A stretch of DNA of 64,000 nucleotides, taken from contig WELA01009811.1 of the NCBI GenBank assembly GCA_009602735.1, positions 254,034-318,033 of the forward strand. The letters are read 5' to 3'. The stretch's first letter is position 1. Every line of letters starts with the position of its first letter. Made by a program: the position numbers and the translations under genes. This DNA is from Mesotaenium endlicherianum. Its lineage: Eukaryota > Streptophyta > Zygnematophyceae > Zygnematales > Mesotaeniaceae. The notes under the pieces are model-generated. The model was not told the DNA's origin and did no database searches. It saw only the letters and a list, made by a program, of their open reading frames with translations. This document shows positions 11,528 to 22,519 of this stretch, piece after piece.

Positions 11528-12102
11528 GTGAAGCCAGGAGATCCATGGCTGGTCTTCCACTCCACCCTGGGTCATCATGTATTGATCAACGACGCCAGGC
11601 ACGGAGGACTCTCACACCGGGCCAGACTATGGACCAACGGCATGTCCATTGAAATCCTGAGAGAGATGGAGGAGATAACGCGGCGCATACCAACGGCAGT
11701 ATTTGTGGGAGAAGCACTGATGGTGGAAACCAAGCCAGTGATCAGGAGGGATTCCTACCCACAGTACGTTGTCAACGAGTCAGGCCGGCCAAGGGTGGTG
11801 TTGCCACCTTCACGGCATATCCAAGATCACGCACATTCGTGAATGGAGAACCAAGAATGGTCAAGAATGCGCACGACAGAGAAGCCCAGTGGAGAGAGCC
11901 GACAGCTGAAGAGAAGGGAAGGTGCCTGGGGGTACCCAACTCCATTGCACAAGAAATTGTTGGGATGGTGGGACAGGACAACGCTGGGAAGATATTCGGC
12001 AATATGATTGGGCATCACTCCATGACGTGGTTGGTAGAGACGATTATGACTTGGCAGCAAATGACGTTCTCTGACAAGCCGATGCCAGGCCGAGACCAGT
12101 AA
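11528..12102 (+). pseudogene. Element A C5-DNA methyltransferase, C-terminal half
   Basis: Continues the methyltransferase after TAG 11525-11527. Frame 11528-11842 holds motif VIII-like LSHRARLWTNG (about 11609-11640), which belongs with catalytic arginines. A frameshift near 11805 moves reading to the frame ending at 12102. That frame has motif IX/X-like segments REPTAEEKGRCLG and GNMIGHHSMTWLVETI (about 11995-12045), the latter closing the cofactor pocket. The target-recognition region between VIII and IX is short. All catalytic motifs survive, so the domain was probably functional before the stop and frameshift. Confidence 0.8.
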
Positions 12103-12116
12103 CGATTAGAGTCCAC

Positions 12117-14109
12117 GTGGTGCCAACCTCTGATCAGAGATCTATGAGAGAAGCGCATCAGCGACAAGAAAAATATGGTGTTGAAAGGGACGCAGCTGAA
12201 CCTGACCAAGATGAAACACTCAGAGAAACCAAAGTGGCGGAGCTGACCAGGTGTCAAGACCTACTGGTGCGAATTGACAATCGGATGGCGGCTCTACACG
12301 ACCCTGTGGAAAGAGAGCTGCAAAGGCTGCAAGAAGACGTAGCCATGGAAGACCAGGCAACTGGTGAAGCAAATCCTTTGGCAAGTGCTGCAGCAAGCAA
12401 ATCACAGGAGGTCCCATTATCTGCAGAACGCTCCAGCCAAATATTTGTGAGGATGCCGAAATGGGATGAAAATACCACTTCTGAGTTACGAAACATGGCC
12501 CCAGACCAGGTCTACGGAAGCCCGTCCCCAGACGCGGCAACATCAAGATATGAAGAACGCCAGTGCAATATTGGCGAATGGGCCGAAGAATGCAGTTAGA
12601 ATTCAGGAAATTCTGGAGAGACTGGAAAGACCATTTGCCTGGAGGTGATCTTTGAAGAACGCAGGAAAGAGACGCTCAAGAGATTGCCCGCCACACCTGT
12701 TTTGATGAGCCCAGAGCCAGAGGCCAAAGGGCAACCACAAGACACAGTTGGCAGCACAACTGAGTCGATCACCAGACAAATCATGGAGCAGTTGCTGGAA
12801 GCAGACGCCCCTCGACTCAAGGAAGAGAAAGTGGCGAAAGCAGCTTGCGCTCTACAGACAGCCATCATCAACATGGCGAGGCTCAACACAGGAGGGGATG
12901 AAGAATCACTGCCTTCTGGAATAGAGAAGCCAGAGGAGGGAGAGGATGCAGAGATGCAAGGCCTCTTAGAGTTGGAGTTGCCATCACTCAACAATGGAGG
13001 GAATGCCAGGGAAGAAATTCCACGTTTTCCCAGAGTTGGATCTGCTTGACTTATAAGAGCTGAGGACAGACGACTGGGTAGCTGACCACCTGATGGGGCC
13101 AAGCTCGGCAGACCTTTATGAAGAATCAAGGTCACCAACATCGAGTACCCCTACTGCCACTCTTCCAGTGGCAGAAACCAAGTCAACCGCACGACCGCCG
13201 CAACAGCAAAAGGTGACTGCTTGCACTGCTAAAGTGGAGACAGCGCAATGTAAACCCGAGGGTCGCGCAAGCAGACCAAGCAAGGTGGTCCGTGAGGGTA
13301 ACGCATCTTTTAGGAGGATGCTAAAGCGATATTTTCGGCATAAGGGGAAGGCTCAGAGAGAGGGCGTTTCGCGAGGAACCACAGTCCCACGTCCTCCGCC
13401 TCTGCGGGATATTCTGCAGAGAGAGGGAGAGGACGGCTTGGTTTGCAGGGCAATGGCATTGGGCATTAATGTGCCGCCAGGCATGAACACGCCCTTGTTG
13501 CAACTATCAGATCTTAGGATGCAGAGGTCGGAGGCACCTGTTCCCATGACACCTGCAATCCCAGAATGGGAACTGATGGACCTGGGAAACACCATCGACC
13601 GCTTGACCGCAGCAGATGATGCTTTCCTCGCACGACTAGCGGCACTTCAAATGCCGCCAACGTTGACGCAGGCATGGACGGTCACACCACCCGCAAGGGA
13701 GGAGTATGGCACGACCGTCGCCCGCATGGCTATGATTGAGCAAGAGTGGGGCTGGGTAATCAGCCCTAGGACAGATCCTGCAGGTTTCCCAATAGCAAAC
13801 CAACCTCGGCCACGTGAAGAAGGAGGAATTGGGACCAGTTGGACTGCAGTCGACGAGGAAATGTTCCTGAGGCAACCCATCCAGAGGCGCCTGACGTACA
13901 CCTCACCACAGGAGAGGCGACGCGTCATTGGGAAAGGTAAAAAACCTAGGAAACAGGCTGCAGAGCCTATGGAAACGGAGGAGCAAGCTGCAAAGCCTGC
14001 TACAGCACCTCCTAAGAATCAGGCAGAAAAGCCTGAGAGCCAGAATGAGGGAGAAAAGCCTGAGGGCCAGGATGAGGGCGAAAAGCCCCCACCTGCACCC
14101 AAGGAGTAG
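12117..14109 (+). pseudogene. Element A linker region between methyltransferase and RT
   Basis: Three successive open frames (12117-12599, 12645-13049, 13093-14109) on the coding strand. They are rich in charged residues and predicted to be partly disordered. No enzymatic motif is recognised. The last frame ends in a repeated acidic/lysine unit (EGEKPEGQ-like) and stops at TAG 14107-14109. The same phase then runs straight into reverse transcriptase, so this is probably an inter-domain linker of the Pol polyprotein rather than separate genes. Confidence 0.6.
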
Positions 14110-14172
14110 CAACTACTGGATGCCTTTGTTGGGGAGAAGCAACCTGAAACTCAGACTTTTGCCATTGGGAAA

Positions 14173-15642
14173 ATGGTCTCAGCCCAGCAGAGAGCACAGG
14201 TTGAAAGGTTGCTGAAGAAACACCGCAAGGTGTTTACTTTTACTAAGGAGGAGATTGGTAGAACCACTGCCAGTGTGTGTGAGATCACACTAACTACTGA
14301 TAACCCAGTCAGACTTGGGCCACATAAGCTCAGTCAGACAGAAAGGGACGGTGTGGAAAAAACTTGCGAAGAGCTGCACAAGCTCCGCATGATTGAAAAA
14401 TCTACCTCAGTGCATGGGGCTCCCACAGTAGTAGTTGCTAAAAAGGACGAGGCCGGCAATTACACTGCCACTCGTATGTGCGGAGATTACAGGCGACTAA
14501 ATCTCTACACAGAGCCAGACAGCTATGTGTTGCCTACGCCGGAGCGGATTTTTGCGATTGCCACCACCGGGAAGGTGTTCAGCATCATCGATCTGCGCCA
14601 AGGCTTCAACCAAATCCCTGTGAAAACAAAGATCAAGGTAAGACCGCTTTCTGGGCTCAAAGGGAACTTTGGCAATAGACAGTAATGCCATTTGGGCTGA
14701 AAAATGCCCCAGCCATATTTCAGAGGACTATGGATAAAGTGCCGGAGGGGCTGGATTTTGCTAAGCCATACATTGACGATGTGGTAGTATTCAACAAGTC
14801 CATAGAGGAGCACCTCGAGCACTTGGAACAAGTGTTCCAGCGCCTGGAGAAATTCCAGATGAAGCTGCATCCTGGGAAGAGCAGATTCTTTGAGGCACAC
14901 GTGCCTTACCTAGGACATGAGATTGGGAACAATGCTATGTCCCTTCAGGCTGTAAAGATAGAGGCCATTTACAAGATATCTGCACCTGCAAATGTGTCTA
15001 AGCTGAAAGCTCTGTTAGGGCTAATAGTATCGTAAGTTTGTGAAGGATTATAGCAGAATTGCTAAACCCCTGATGAAACTCCTGAAAAAGGATGTGCCTT
15101 TTGTGTGGACAGAAGCTCAAGAGAAAGCCATGAACGAGCTTAAGGAGCGGCTGGTAACAGCCCCAGTCTTGCGAACGCCTGACTACTCAAAGCCGTTCAA
15201 TCTGCACACTGACTGGAGTCGTGTGGGAATTGGCGCAGTGCTCACTCAGGCCGCACGCCCTAGAGAGGAGTATGTCATTGCCTATGCCTCACGCTCTAAC
15301 AATCGAGCGGAGAGCAACTACTCGTCCTATGAAGGAGAGCTGCTGGCAGTGGTTTGGGCTGTCACACACTTCAGAGAGTATCTATGGGGAAGACCCTTCA
15401 CGCTGATCACGGATCATTCACCATCACTATGGCTGATGAAGAATGGAGACCTCACTAATAAGTTGGCTCGCTGGGCTCTTAAGCTGCAAGAGTACCAAAT
15501 GACGGTGGTGCACAGAGCAGGAGTGCTCAACAACGACGCCGATGGTCTCAGCAGGAACCCAGACCCATCTTCGGACGACAGAACACGAGCTCAAGAGCAG
15601 GAAGAACNCGAGCTCAAGAGCAGGAAGACCCGAGCAGCCTAG
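14173..15642 (+). pseudogene. pol: Element A reverse transcriptase and RNase H
   Basis: Copies element RNA into DNA. The frame from 14173 gives the fingers/palm blocks MCGDYRRLN and IDLRQGFNQIPV. After a shift near 14635 and a TAG at 14676-14678 come VMPFGLKNAPAIFQ and the catalytic YIDDVVVF (about 14770). A further shift near 15030 leads into the connection and RNase H domain, with FNLHTDWSRVGIGAVL, the E-containing YEGELLAVVWAV and LITDHSPSLWLM. The single N at 15608 sits in a duplicated 20-bp segment that looks like an assembly join. The catalytic residues appear retained. Confidence 0.85.
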
Positions 15643-15884
15643 CAGAGTTGGTGGCCTGCCTAGCCGAAATGGCTGGAATGGTAGCATCAGGTGAAGCTGA
15701 GCCTCTACTGCTGTTCAGTCCAAAGATCTGGAAAAATCAAGCTACTATGCACTGGCTGAAGACGGGAACTCACTTGGAAGGGCTATTAGTGAAGGACGAG
15801 GACCAGGTAAGCCATTGAGCTAAAAGGTTTTGCTGGAAACGCAACAGCCTCTTCAAAATTGAAGAAACTGGTTAGGAGAAGTTA

Positions 15885-16157
15885 GTGCTAGAACCCATCA
15901 GGAGACGAGCTCTTGTGCAAGAAATGCACGATAACACTGGACACTATCGTGTCAAGAAGACGTATAGTCTTCTGGAACTGTCTTACTGGTGGAGGGGCAT
16001 GAAGCAGCAGTGTGAAGATGTGATCAAGGCTCGCCAAAGCTGTGATCGCGTCAAGGCTGGTTATACACAGCAACATCCACACTTTTAACCTTTGCCGATC
16101 ATGGGCCTAGGCTACCGCTGGAGTTGCAATCTCGCAGGTTACCTACCGCTGTCTAAG
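15885..16157 (+). pseudogene. Element A integrase, N-terminal part (split by element B)
   Basis: The HHCC zinc-binding domain reads EMHDNTGHYRVKK followed by CEDVIKARQSC. TAA at 16086-16088 interrupts it. The frame then continues with PLPIMGLG and the start of the catalytic core, ending at LPLSK where element B is inserted. The position of the first catalytic Asp reads WSCNLAG, with Asn instead of Asp. The remainder of the core resumes at 24998. Confidence 0.8.
16153..16157. repeat. target-site duplication of element B, left copy (CTAAG)
   Basis: Five bases CTAAG directly precede the 5' LTR start TGTAATG and are repeated at 24993-24997 directly after the 3' LTR. Confidence 0.9.
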
Positions 16158-16882
16158 TGTAATGAATCAGTATACTGGTTGATATAATATTCATTTAAAT
16201 AATATAGTTAAATAAGTTCAGCCAGCTGAACTCTAGTTAACAATCAGTCTGCTGGACTTTAAACTTAATATCAGTTTAATGACTTGGCCAGAAGTAGCAG
16301 GCTGAGGTCACCTTAAGTCAGCTTGCTGACACATTCTTTGACAGCCACCTAGCTGACTTCCGTACTCGGTAGCAGCGAACTGCCTCAATATGCTTCTAAG
16401 TGTGGTGTGCTAGATGAATGGCCAGATGACATCCCTATGATGGATGGCAATTCGGGATGATGGGAGATGGCGATGGATTTGGTTAACCAAGGGTCTATCA
16501 ACGTGGTTAACTCCCGGGTAGGCGGTGCCATCGCACTGACCGTTGAACAGTAAACTCATTCCATGTACATACGCTAGACATTGCTCTCGAGTTCGGCATT
16601 CGAAAACGAGGCCAACTTTCTTGTACAGCTTACTGAGAGAACTCTGAATCCAAGGCGAGAAGCCATTGATACGCACTGTCTTCTAACCTTGCTTATGTAT
16701 GAGTTTACTGATCTGCATTATTGATACTAGTTTACTTGCATTTGACTTACGAGTATTATTCACTGCTAGTGTATTGTCCTTTGCCGTTTAACCAGTTAAC
16801 GGAAAATGCCATAAAGAGTACTTGTTGATATAAAGATCTTTATTAATTGTTAATCGCCTATTTGGTAAGACGATTCATTTTG
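16158..16882 (+). repeat. 5' LTR of element B
   Basis: About 725 bp, beginning TGTAATGAATC. It matches 24273-24992 with scattered substitutions and small indels. The two LTRs are no longer identical, so the insertion is not recent. Confidence 0.93.
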
Positions 16883-16883
16883 G

Positions 16884-16895
16884 TGGTATCGGAGC
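16884..16895 (+). promoter_or_regulatory. primer-binding site of element B (iMet tRNA type)
   Basis: TGGTATCGGAGC follows the 5' LTR by one base. It differs by one base from the plant initiator tRNA-Met complement TGGTATCAGAGC. Confidence 0.8.
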
Positions 16896-16916
16896 TCTTA
16901 TCACAATCTTCTTTGT

Positions 16917-18395
16917 ATGGTAAGGACAAGGTCTCAAACTAGCAACTCCCGAGACATGGAGAACCAGGATAACGAGAACGTCAAAAACCAGGCGGAAAGC
17001 CATGTAGCGGGAAACTGTACCTATTCGGAAGCAGTAGTAGATACTGCAGCTAGGGAGGCTGCAGATGAGGCAGCTGCTATTGCCGCAGTCGCAGCTCAGC
17101 AAGCTGAGGAGGAGAGAGCCGTGCTAGAAGCTGAACAAGTAGCAAAGGCCGCCGAAGATCCAGAAAGGAGGGAAAGATAGCCACCTGACGAGCGCACTGT
17201 CGAGGAACTCATGGCATCAAGGGCCAATGTTCTGAACCCACCTCCTGCTGTACAACTCAATGTACCCCTAGGTCAAATACGTGACCGGCTGAATGCGGCA
17301 GGAATTGCTGCTGCAGGAGCGAGAGGGATTGTTGAGGACACTACTCAGCGAGTAGATGCCAATGCTGCTGCTGCATTTGCTAATCTACCACCCCAAAGTG
17401 TAGACTTGGGAGCATTGTTCGTTCAGATGCAGTCGCAAATGGCGACCATGTATCAGTCCCAGCAGGAGGACAAAAGAATCATAATGTCCCTACTGCGGGA
17501 CAAAGACCAACTGGGGTCTCACACCACTAGTGGTGGTGGCCGAGGGCCTAGTAAGCCCAAGCCGAAACCTCCCCAGGACTATGATCCTGAGGGAAACAGA
17601 AAATATTACCTGATCAAGTTTCTCGCGGATGTTGAGCAGTGGCTGGAGAACTACCCAGAACTGCAAGATTACGAGAAGGTCAGGCACACCGGTGCGCTAC
17701 TGAAAGGCAGTGCCGCAGACTGGTGGCTTTACTGGAAGGAAGAGCGTAAGGCTCGGCAACTCGGTGACCCTACGTGGGTAGAGTTTGTCGAGAAGTTGCT
17801 TGAGAAGTTTGATGTTATCAACCAGCAGGAGAAAGCTATCTATGCGATGATCTCCCTGACACTGAAGCAGACCACTTCAGTTGCTGAGTTTGCTCAAAAG
17901 TTCCAAGAGAACATGATGAAGCAGCCAGATTTGCCAGAATGGTATAGGATAGCATACTTCAGGTATGGCTTGAAATCCGAGGTCTCTGGTCATTTTGCTG
18001 AGAAAAAGTATGAGAAACTGGCTGACTTGATCCAGGATGCTGACGCCTGGGATCAGCAGCAGTTCAATCACAAGCGCCAGAGTAACGCTTTGGTGTCTAA
18101 GATTGTCAAAAAGCCCCACGGTTCCTACAATGCAGTTGAAGGAGACCAGGCTGAGGATAATCAGGGTGATCAATATGAGTATGAGTACAATGCCATTCAG
18201 TTTAGAGGTAGAGGTGGTTCCTCTCGAGGTGGCTATGGAAGGGGTGGTGGTAGGACTAAGCCGAGACCAGCCTCAGCAAAATCTACTTGCTACCATTGTC
18301 AGCAGAAAGGCCACTACAGAGAACAGTGTCCGGTCAGGCACCTGCCTAAGGTCGAGAGAAAAGACCAGCCTTTAAAAGACAGCAACAGTCAGTAA
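16917..18395 (+). pseudogene. gag: Element B gag
   Basis: Starts MVRTRSQT, a basic Gag start. The frame is interrupted only by TAG 17178-17180 and resumes in phase to 18395. An alanine/glutamate-rich coiled-coil-like N-terminus precedes a retrotransposon Gag capsid region with WLENYPEL and WWLYWKEE. A Gly/Arg-rich stretch and one zinc knuckle CYHCQQKGHYREQC (about 18290-18331) close it. Role: particle assembly and RNA packaging. Confidence 0.85.
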
Positions 18396-18463
18396 TCCAG
18401 TCTACTGACTGTGAGGATGCTAGAGATAGTGAGTCGTCACTAGCTGCCCTCGTAGCAGGTATT

Positions 18464-19350
18464 ATGGGTCCTGCTGAACTGGATTCACTATGCATGCCTG
18501 ACAACCAGATAAAGGAGACCATCAGCAATATAGACGTCCAGAGAGTGCACACTCTGGATGCTCTTGTTCCACCTGATGTCCAACATTTCTTTGCTACGTC
18601 AGGAGAACAATGCGAAAGTCAGGAAAAGACAGTCCCCCATATCCTACTGCATTGCATGATTGCAGGTAGGAAGGTGAGGGCATTTGTTGACGGAGGGGCG
18701 TCACATACCTTTATCCAGAAGGACTTAGTTAAGCGGCTAAGGGTGCCTACTGTCACCCAAGGGAATAGATAAATATTCCTTGGAGATGCCTCAAGTATCC
18801 GGGAGGAGTTTTAACCAAGCCTATTGAGGTCCAGTTGGGTTCTGGCATTGCAGTTCTAACTGAAAGGCTTACATTTGAGGTACTCAACACTGGCTTTTAT
18901 GATCTCGTGCTAGGCGGGTCCTGGCTTAATAGACATCAAGCTGAAGTGTATTGGAGCAGAGGTACAGTTAAAGTGAGAGGAGCCAGTGATGGGCAGACTG
19001 ACTTGGCACCCATCAGTGCTCTTCCTCTTGTCCTGTGTGGATGGCAAATGAAGGAAAAGAAGAGGCTTCCAGAAGGATGCAAGTTGCTGAATGCAATGGA
19101 GTTCGTCAAAAGCTGGAACCAGAAGGAAGACAGAATGTTCTGTCTGCTGCTAAGAGAGGTACCTCCTCAACCTGAAGAAGTGGTTGAGAAAAAGGTAAGC
19201 CCTCCGGAGCACCCTACCGCTGCAAACATTGTTGCTCAGTACACTGATGTATTTAATATGCCTCCAGGACTACCCCCTAAGAGGGAAGTAGATCATAGGA
19301 TTGATCTATTACCTGGGAATCAGCCACCTTGGCAACGCACGTATGGCTAG
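18464..19350 (+). pseudogene. pol: Element B protease region
   Basis: An aspartic protease with the active-site block VRAFVDGGASHTFI (about 18677-18718), here D-G-G rather than the usual D-S/T-G. A frameshift near 18796 moves reading to the frame ending at 19350, which contains YDLVLGGSWL and leads to the RT N-terminus. The comparable B-family fragment at 36590-37459 keeps the unshifted reading at this point and has TTG where this copy has TAG 19348. Confidence 0.8.
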
Positions 19351-19384
19351 TCTTATGTGGAGAGTGAGGAGTTGAAAACACAGA

Positions 19385-20494
19385 TTGCAAAATGGTTATA
19401 TTTCTCCCAGTAAATCACCTTACGGCGCACTCATCCTATTTGTTAAGAAAAAGGATGGCAGTATGCGGATGTGTGTGGATTACAGAGCCCTGAACAGAAT
19501 TACAGTAAAGAACAAGTATGCTTTACCCAGGATCGAAGACTTGCTTGATACCCTGTCTGGTGCTAAGGTGTGCAGTAAGATAGATCTCAAGAGTGGTTAT
19601 CATCAAATCAGAATTGCTGAGGGGGATGAACACAAGACTGCCTTCCGTACACGTTATGGACACTATGAGTTCAATGTGATGCCATTTGGACTGACTAATG
19701 CTCTTGCTACCTTCATGGGTGCTATGTATAACATTTTCAGACCATATTTGGATAAGTTTGTGCAAATATTCCTGGATGATATTTTAATTTTCTCTAAAGA
19801 TGAAGCTCAGCACACTGAACACTTAAAGAAAGTCCTAGACACTCTGCGGAAAAATCACTTGTATGCTAAAATGAGCAAGTGTGATTTCTTTAAGCAAAGT
19901 ATTGAATTCTTAGGCCACGTTGTCAGTAAAGAGGGCATCAGTGTGGATCCTAAGAAAGTCCAGACCATAAGGGACTGGCCAGTACCACAGTCTGTCTCTG
20001 AAGTTAGATCCTTCCTCGGGTTGGCTAACTACTATAGGAGATTTATTGAGAATTATTCCACAAAGGCCAGTAAACTGACTGACCTTACTAAGAAAGACAT
20101 CGGGTATGTGTGGGGGGAAGAGCAGCAGGCTGCCTTCCAGACCCTTAAAGATGCCCTTTGTTCTGCCCCAGTGCTAGCCGTGTATGACCCCAGCAAACCG
20201 GTGCAGGTGGTTACTGATGCCTCTGACTTTGCAATGGGTGCAATTTTGTTGCAGCCTGCTGACAAAACCACAAAGGATGGTAAGGCACAACAGGAGTGGC
20301 ATCTTGTGTTGTATGAGTCTATGAAATTTAATCCAGCGGAGATTTATTACTCAGTGCATGATAAAGAGCTGCTAGCTATCATTCATGTACTCAAACAGTG
20401 GAGAGCATACTTACATGGTAAAGCTTATAAGGTGATTACAGATCATCTAGCTCAGACTCACTTTCAGAAGAAGTCCAAGCTGTCGAGGAGGTAG
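19385..20494 (+). CDS. pol: Element B reverse transcriptase and RNase H
   Basis: A 369-codon open frame. RT blocks are [39 protein letters not shown] and catalytic IFLDDILIF (about 19770). RNase H follows with [24 protein letters not shown] and VITDH. The frame ends at TAG 20492-20494, where related elements have Gln in SRRQARW. It continues in the same phase into integrase at 20510. Confidence 0.92.
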   Translation: MQNGYISPSKSPYGALILFVKKKDGSMRMCVDYRALNRITVKNKYALPRIEDLLDTLSGAKVCSKIDLKSGYHQIRIAEGDEHKTAFRTRYGHYEFNVMPFGLTNALATFMGAMYNIFRPYLDKFVQIFLDDILIFSKDEAQHTEHLKKVLDTLRKNHLYAKMSKCDFFKQSIEFLGHVVSKEGISVDPKKVQTIRDWPVPQSVSEVRSFLGLANYYRRFIENYSTKASKLTDLTKKDIGYVWGEEQQAAFQTLKDALCSAPVLAVYDPSKPVQVVTDASDFAMGAILLQPADKTTKDGKAQQEWHLVLYESMKFNPAEIYYSVHDKELLAIIHVLKQWRAYLHGKAYKVITDHLAQTHFQKKSKLSRR

Positions 20495-20509
20495 AACCGC
20501 TGGAGCCAG

Positions 20510-22132
20510 ATGCTAGAGCAGTTCCAAGTCCAGATCAACTACAAACCAGGGAAGTTGAATCCTGCTGATGCACTCTCTAGAAGACCTGACTTGCAAGAAA
20601 GGAACTTTAGTCAGCATACTGTAGATAAAGTCCTGTGTGCACTCACTTCACTAAAGGTGAAAAAGTCCTTCCTTGAACAACTTAGGAAAGCCTACCTTTC
20701 TGACCCAACATTTGAGCCCAGCCCCACTACTGGTGTGTGTCGTGCTACTGCACTCGGGTATAAGCTTAAGGGAATGGTCTGGGTGACTGAAACCACTTCA
20801 GGCAGGCTGAAGCTGGTCATTCCTAATAACTTGGAAATAAGGTCTCTCTTACTGAGTCAAGCGCATGACAGTCTCCTGGGTGGACATTTTGGGCAGGCCA
20901 AAANTGGGCAGGCCAAAACTGTTGGCAAATTGGCAAAACATTATCATTGGGAGGGGTTACATCGGGAGGTCTTGAATTATGTCAATTCCTGTGACCTGTG
21001 TCAGAGAAATAAGTCTCGGCACACACCACCCGGAGGTTTCTTGCAACCACTGCCCATCCCAGCTGGACGCTGGGAAACTATATCCATGGACTGGGTGGTC
21101 TCACTACCAAGAACTGCCAATGGGCATGATTCAATACTGGTAGTCGTGGATAAACTGACAAAAATGGTCATTTTTATCCCCACAACTGTCAAAGTGACTG
21201 CACTCAAAACAGCGAGACAGTTTTACAACCATGTAGTATGCCAACATGGGCTCCCTTCTAATATCATCTCAGACAGATACTCAAAATTCACCTCTAAGTT
21301 CTGGAGAGCTTTAATGGGGTTAATGGGAGTCAAACAGCTGCTCAGCACAGCAAACCACCCTCAGACTGATGGGCAGACTAGAGTTCTGCAGGAGGTGATG
21401 AGAGCATATATTAACCAAAAACAAGATAATTGGGATGACTTGTTGCCTCAAATTCAGTTTGCGGTCAACAGTGCGGTGCACGCGTCGACGGGCAAGACTC
21501 CTTTTGAACTCAGCCTGGGTAGAGTCCCTAAGTCTCCTGTAGATGTGCTAGGAGAATCTTTAACTCACCCTGAAGGGATTGACAACCCGGTCTCCCTCCA
21601 GTTAACTCAGTAGTTTGCTGACAACCTGTCAGAAGTCCAACGAAACTTGCACAAGGCCCAAGAAAACCAACAAAAATACGCTAATCAACACCGTCGGGAA
21701 CTGACATTTTCCAAGGGGGATTTAGTCAAACTGCATTCTCAGCACCTGTACCTCCGTGGTGTGGTCAAGAAAAAGCTTNGTGGTGTGGTCAAGAAAAAGG
21801 TTGGCCCTGTCTGGGTCGGTCCATATACGGTGGTGCGTCGTGTCGGTCAGAATGCTTACAAACTGAACATGTCAGCTGACTACAAGGGTCACCCGGTCTT
21901 TAATGTCTCCTTCCTGGAACCATACATCAAAGGTGATACACTGTTCACAGGTCGGTTACCTGTCCAACCGGGACCGGTCCCCGCTGTCCGGGACGGCGAC
22001 CCTGCGAAATATGAGGTCGATGAGATTTTAGACGCTCGCTCGGTCCGTCGATCGTCTAAATATGTCATGAAGTACCTCATCCGATGGAAGGGTTACGATG
22101 CCTCTGGGGACACTTGGGAATTTAAAGATTAG
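20510..22132 (+). pseudogene. pol: Element B integrase and chromodomain
   Basis: Integrase inserts element cDNA and the C-terminal chromodomain directs it to marked chromatin. Frame 20510-21613 carries the HHCC region (AHDSLLGGHFG and CDLCQRNKS) and the DD35E core (SMDWVVSLP, ISDRYSKFTSKFW, HPQTDGQTRVLQEV). TAG 21611-21613 interrupts in phase, and 21647-22132 completes the C-terminus. The chromodomain is YEVDEILDARSV and YLIRWKGYDASGDTWE at about 22009-22129. Single Ns at 20904 and 21779 sit in short direct duplications that look like assembly joins. Confidence 0.9.
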
Positions 22133-22519
22133 CTGACCCATGTCAAAGGGGCGTTGAAACGGTTTCACCTTCGGGCGGCAGGGGCACCTCCCTAACAGTC
22201 ATTTTCGTTGACACGGGAAGGTGACAGGAGGTCCTGTCTCCATATAAGTTGGAGGGAGATGTGACAGTTAGTGACAATTGTGACAGGCAGCCCACCTTTA
22301 AAATTAAGTTGGAGGGAGTGGTAGTCTCTCATCACCATATTACCCACTCAACCTGCGCTCACACTCACTTGCTCTCCAACTCAATTTTTCCTTATATTCG
22401 CTCACACCACGTATTCCACTCTAGGAACTCTCCTGATCGCGTCCCTCTTCATCAAGGGCACTCAGTAGCGGCAAAATATCATGACTTCACTATTTGCATT
22501 GTGTTTATGATTGAGCAGG
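22133..22519 (+). other. non-coding stretch with two extra polypurine-tract-like motifs
   Basis: Follows the chromodomain. It contains AAGTTGGAGGGA at about 22247 and 22306, the same motif that precedes the 3' LTR at about 24262. The first is followed by TGTGACAG, which resembles the start of an LTR. No gene is seen. Confidence 0.6.
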
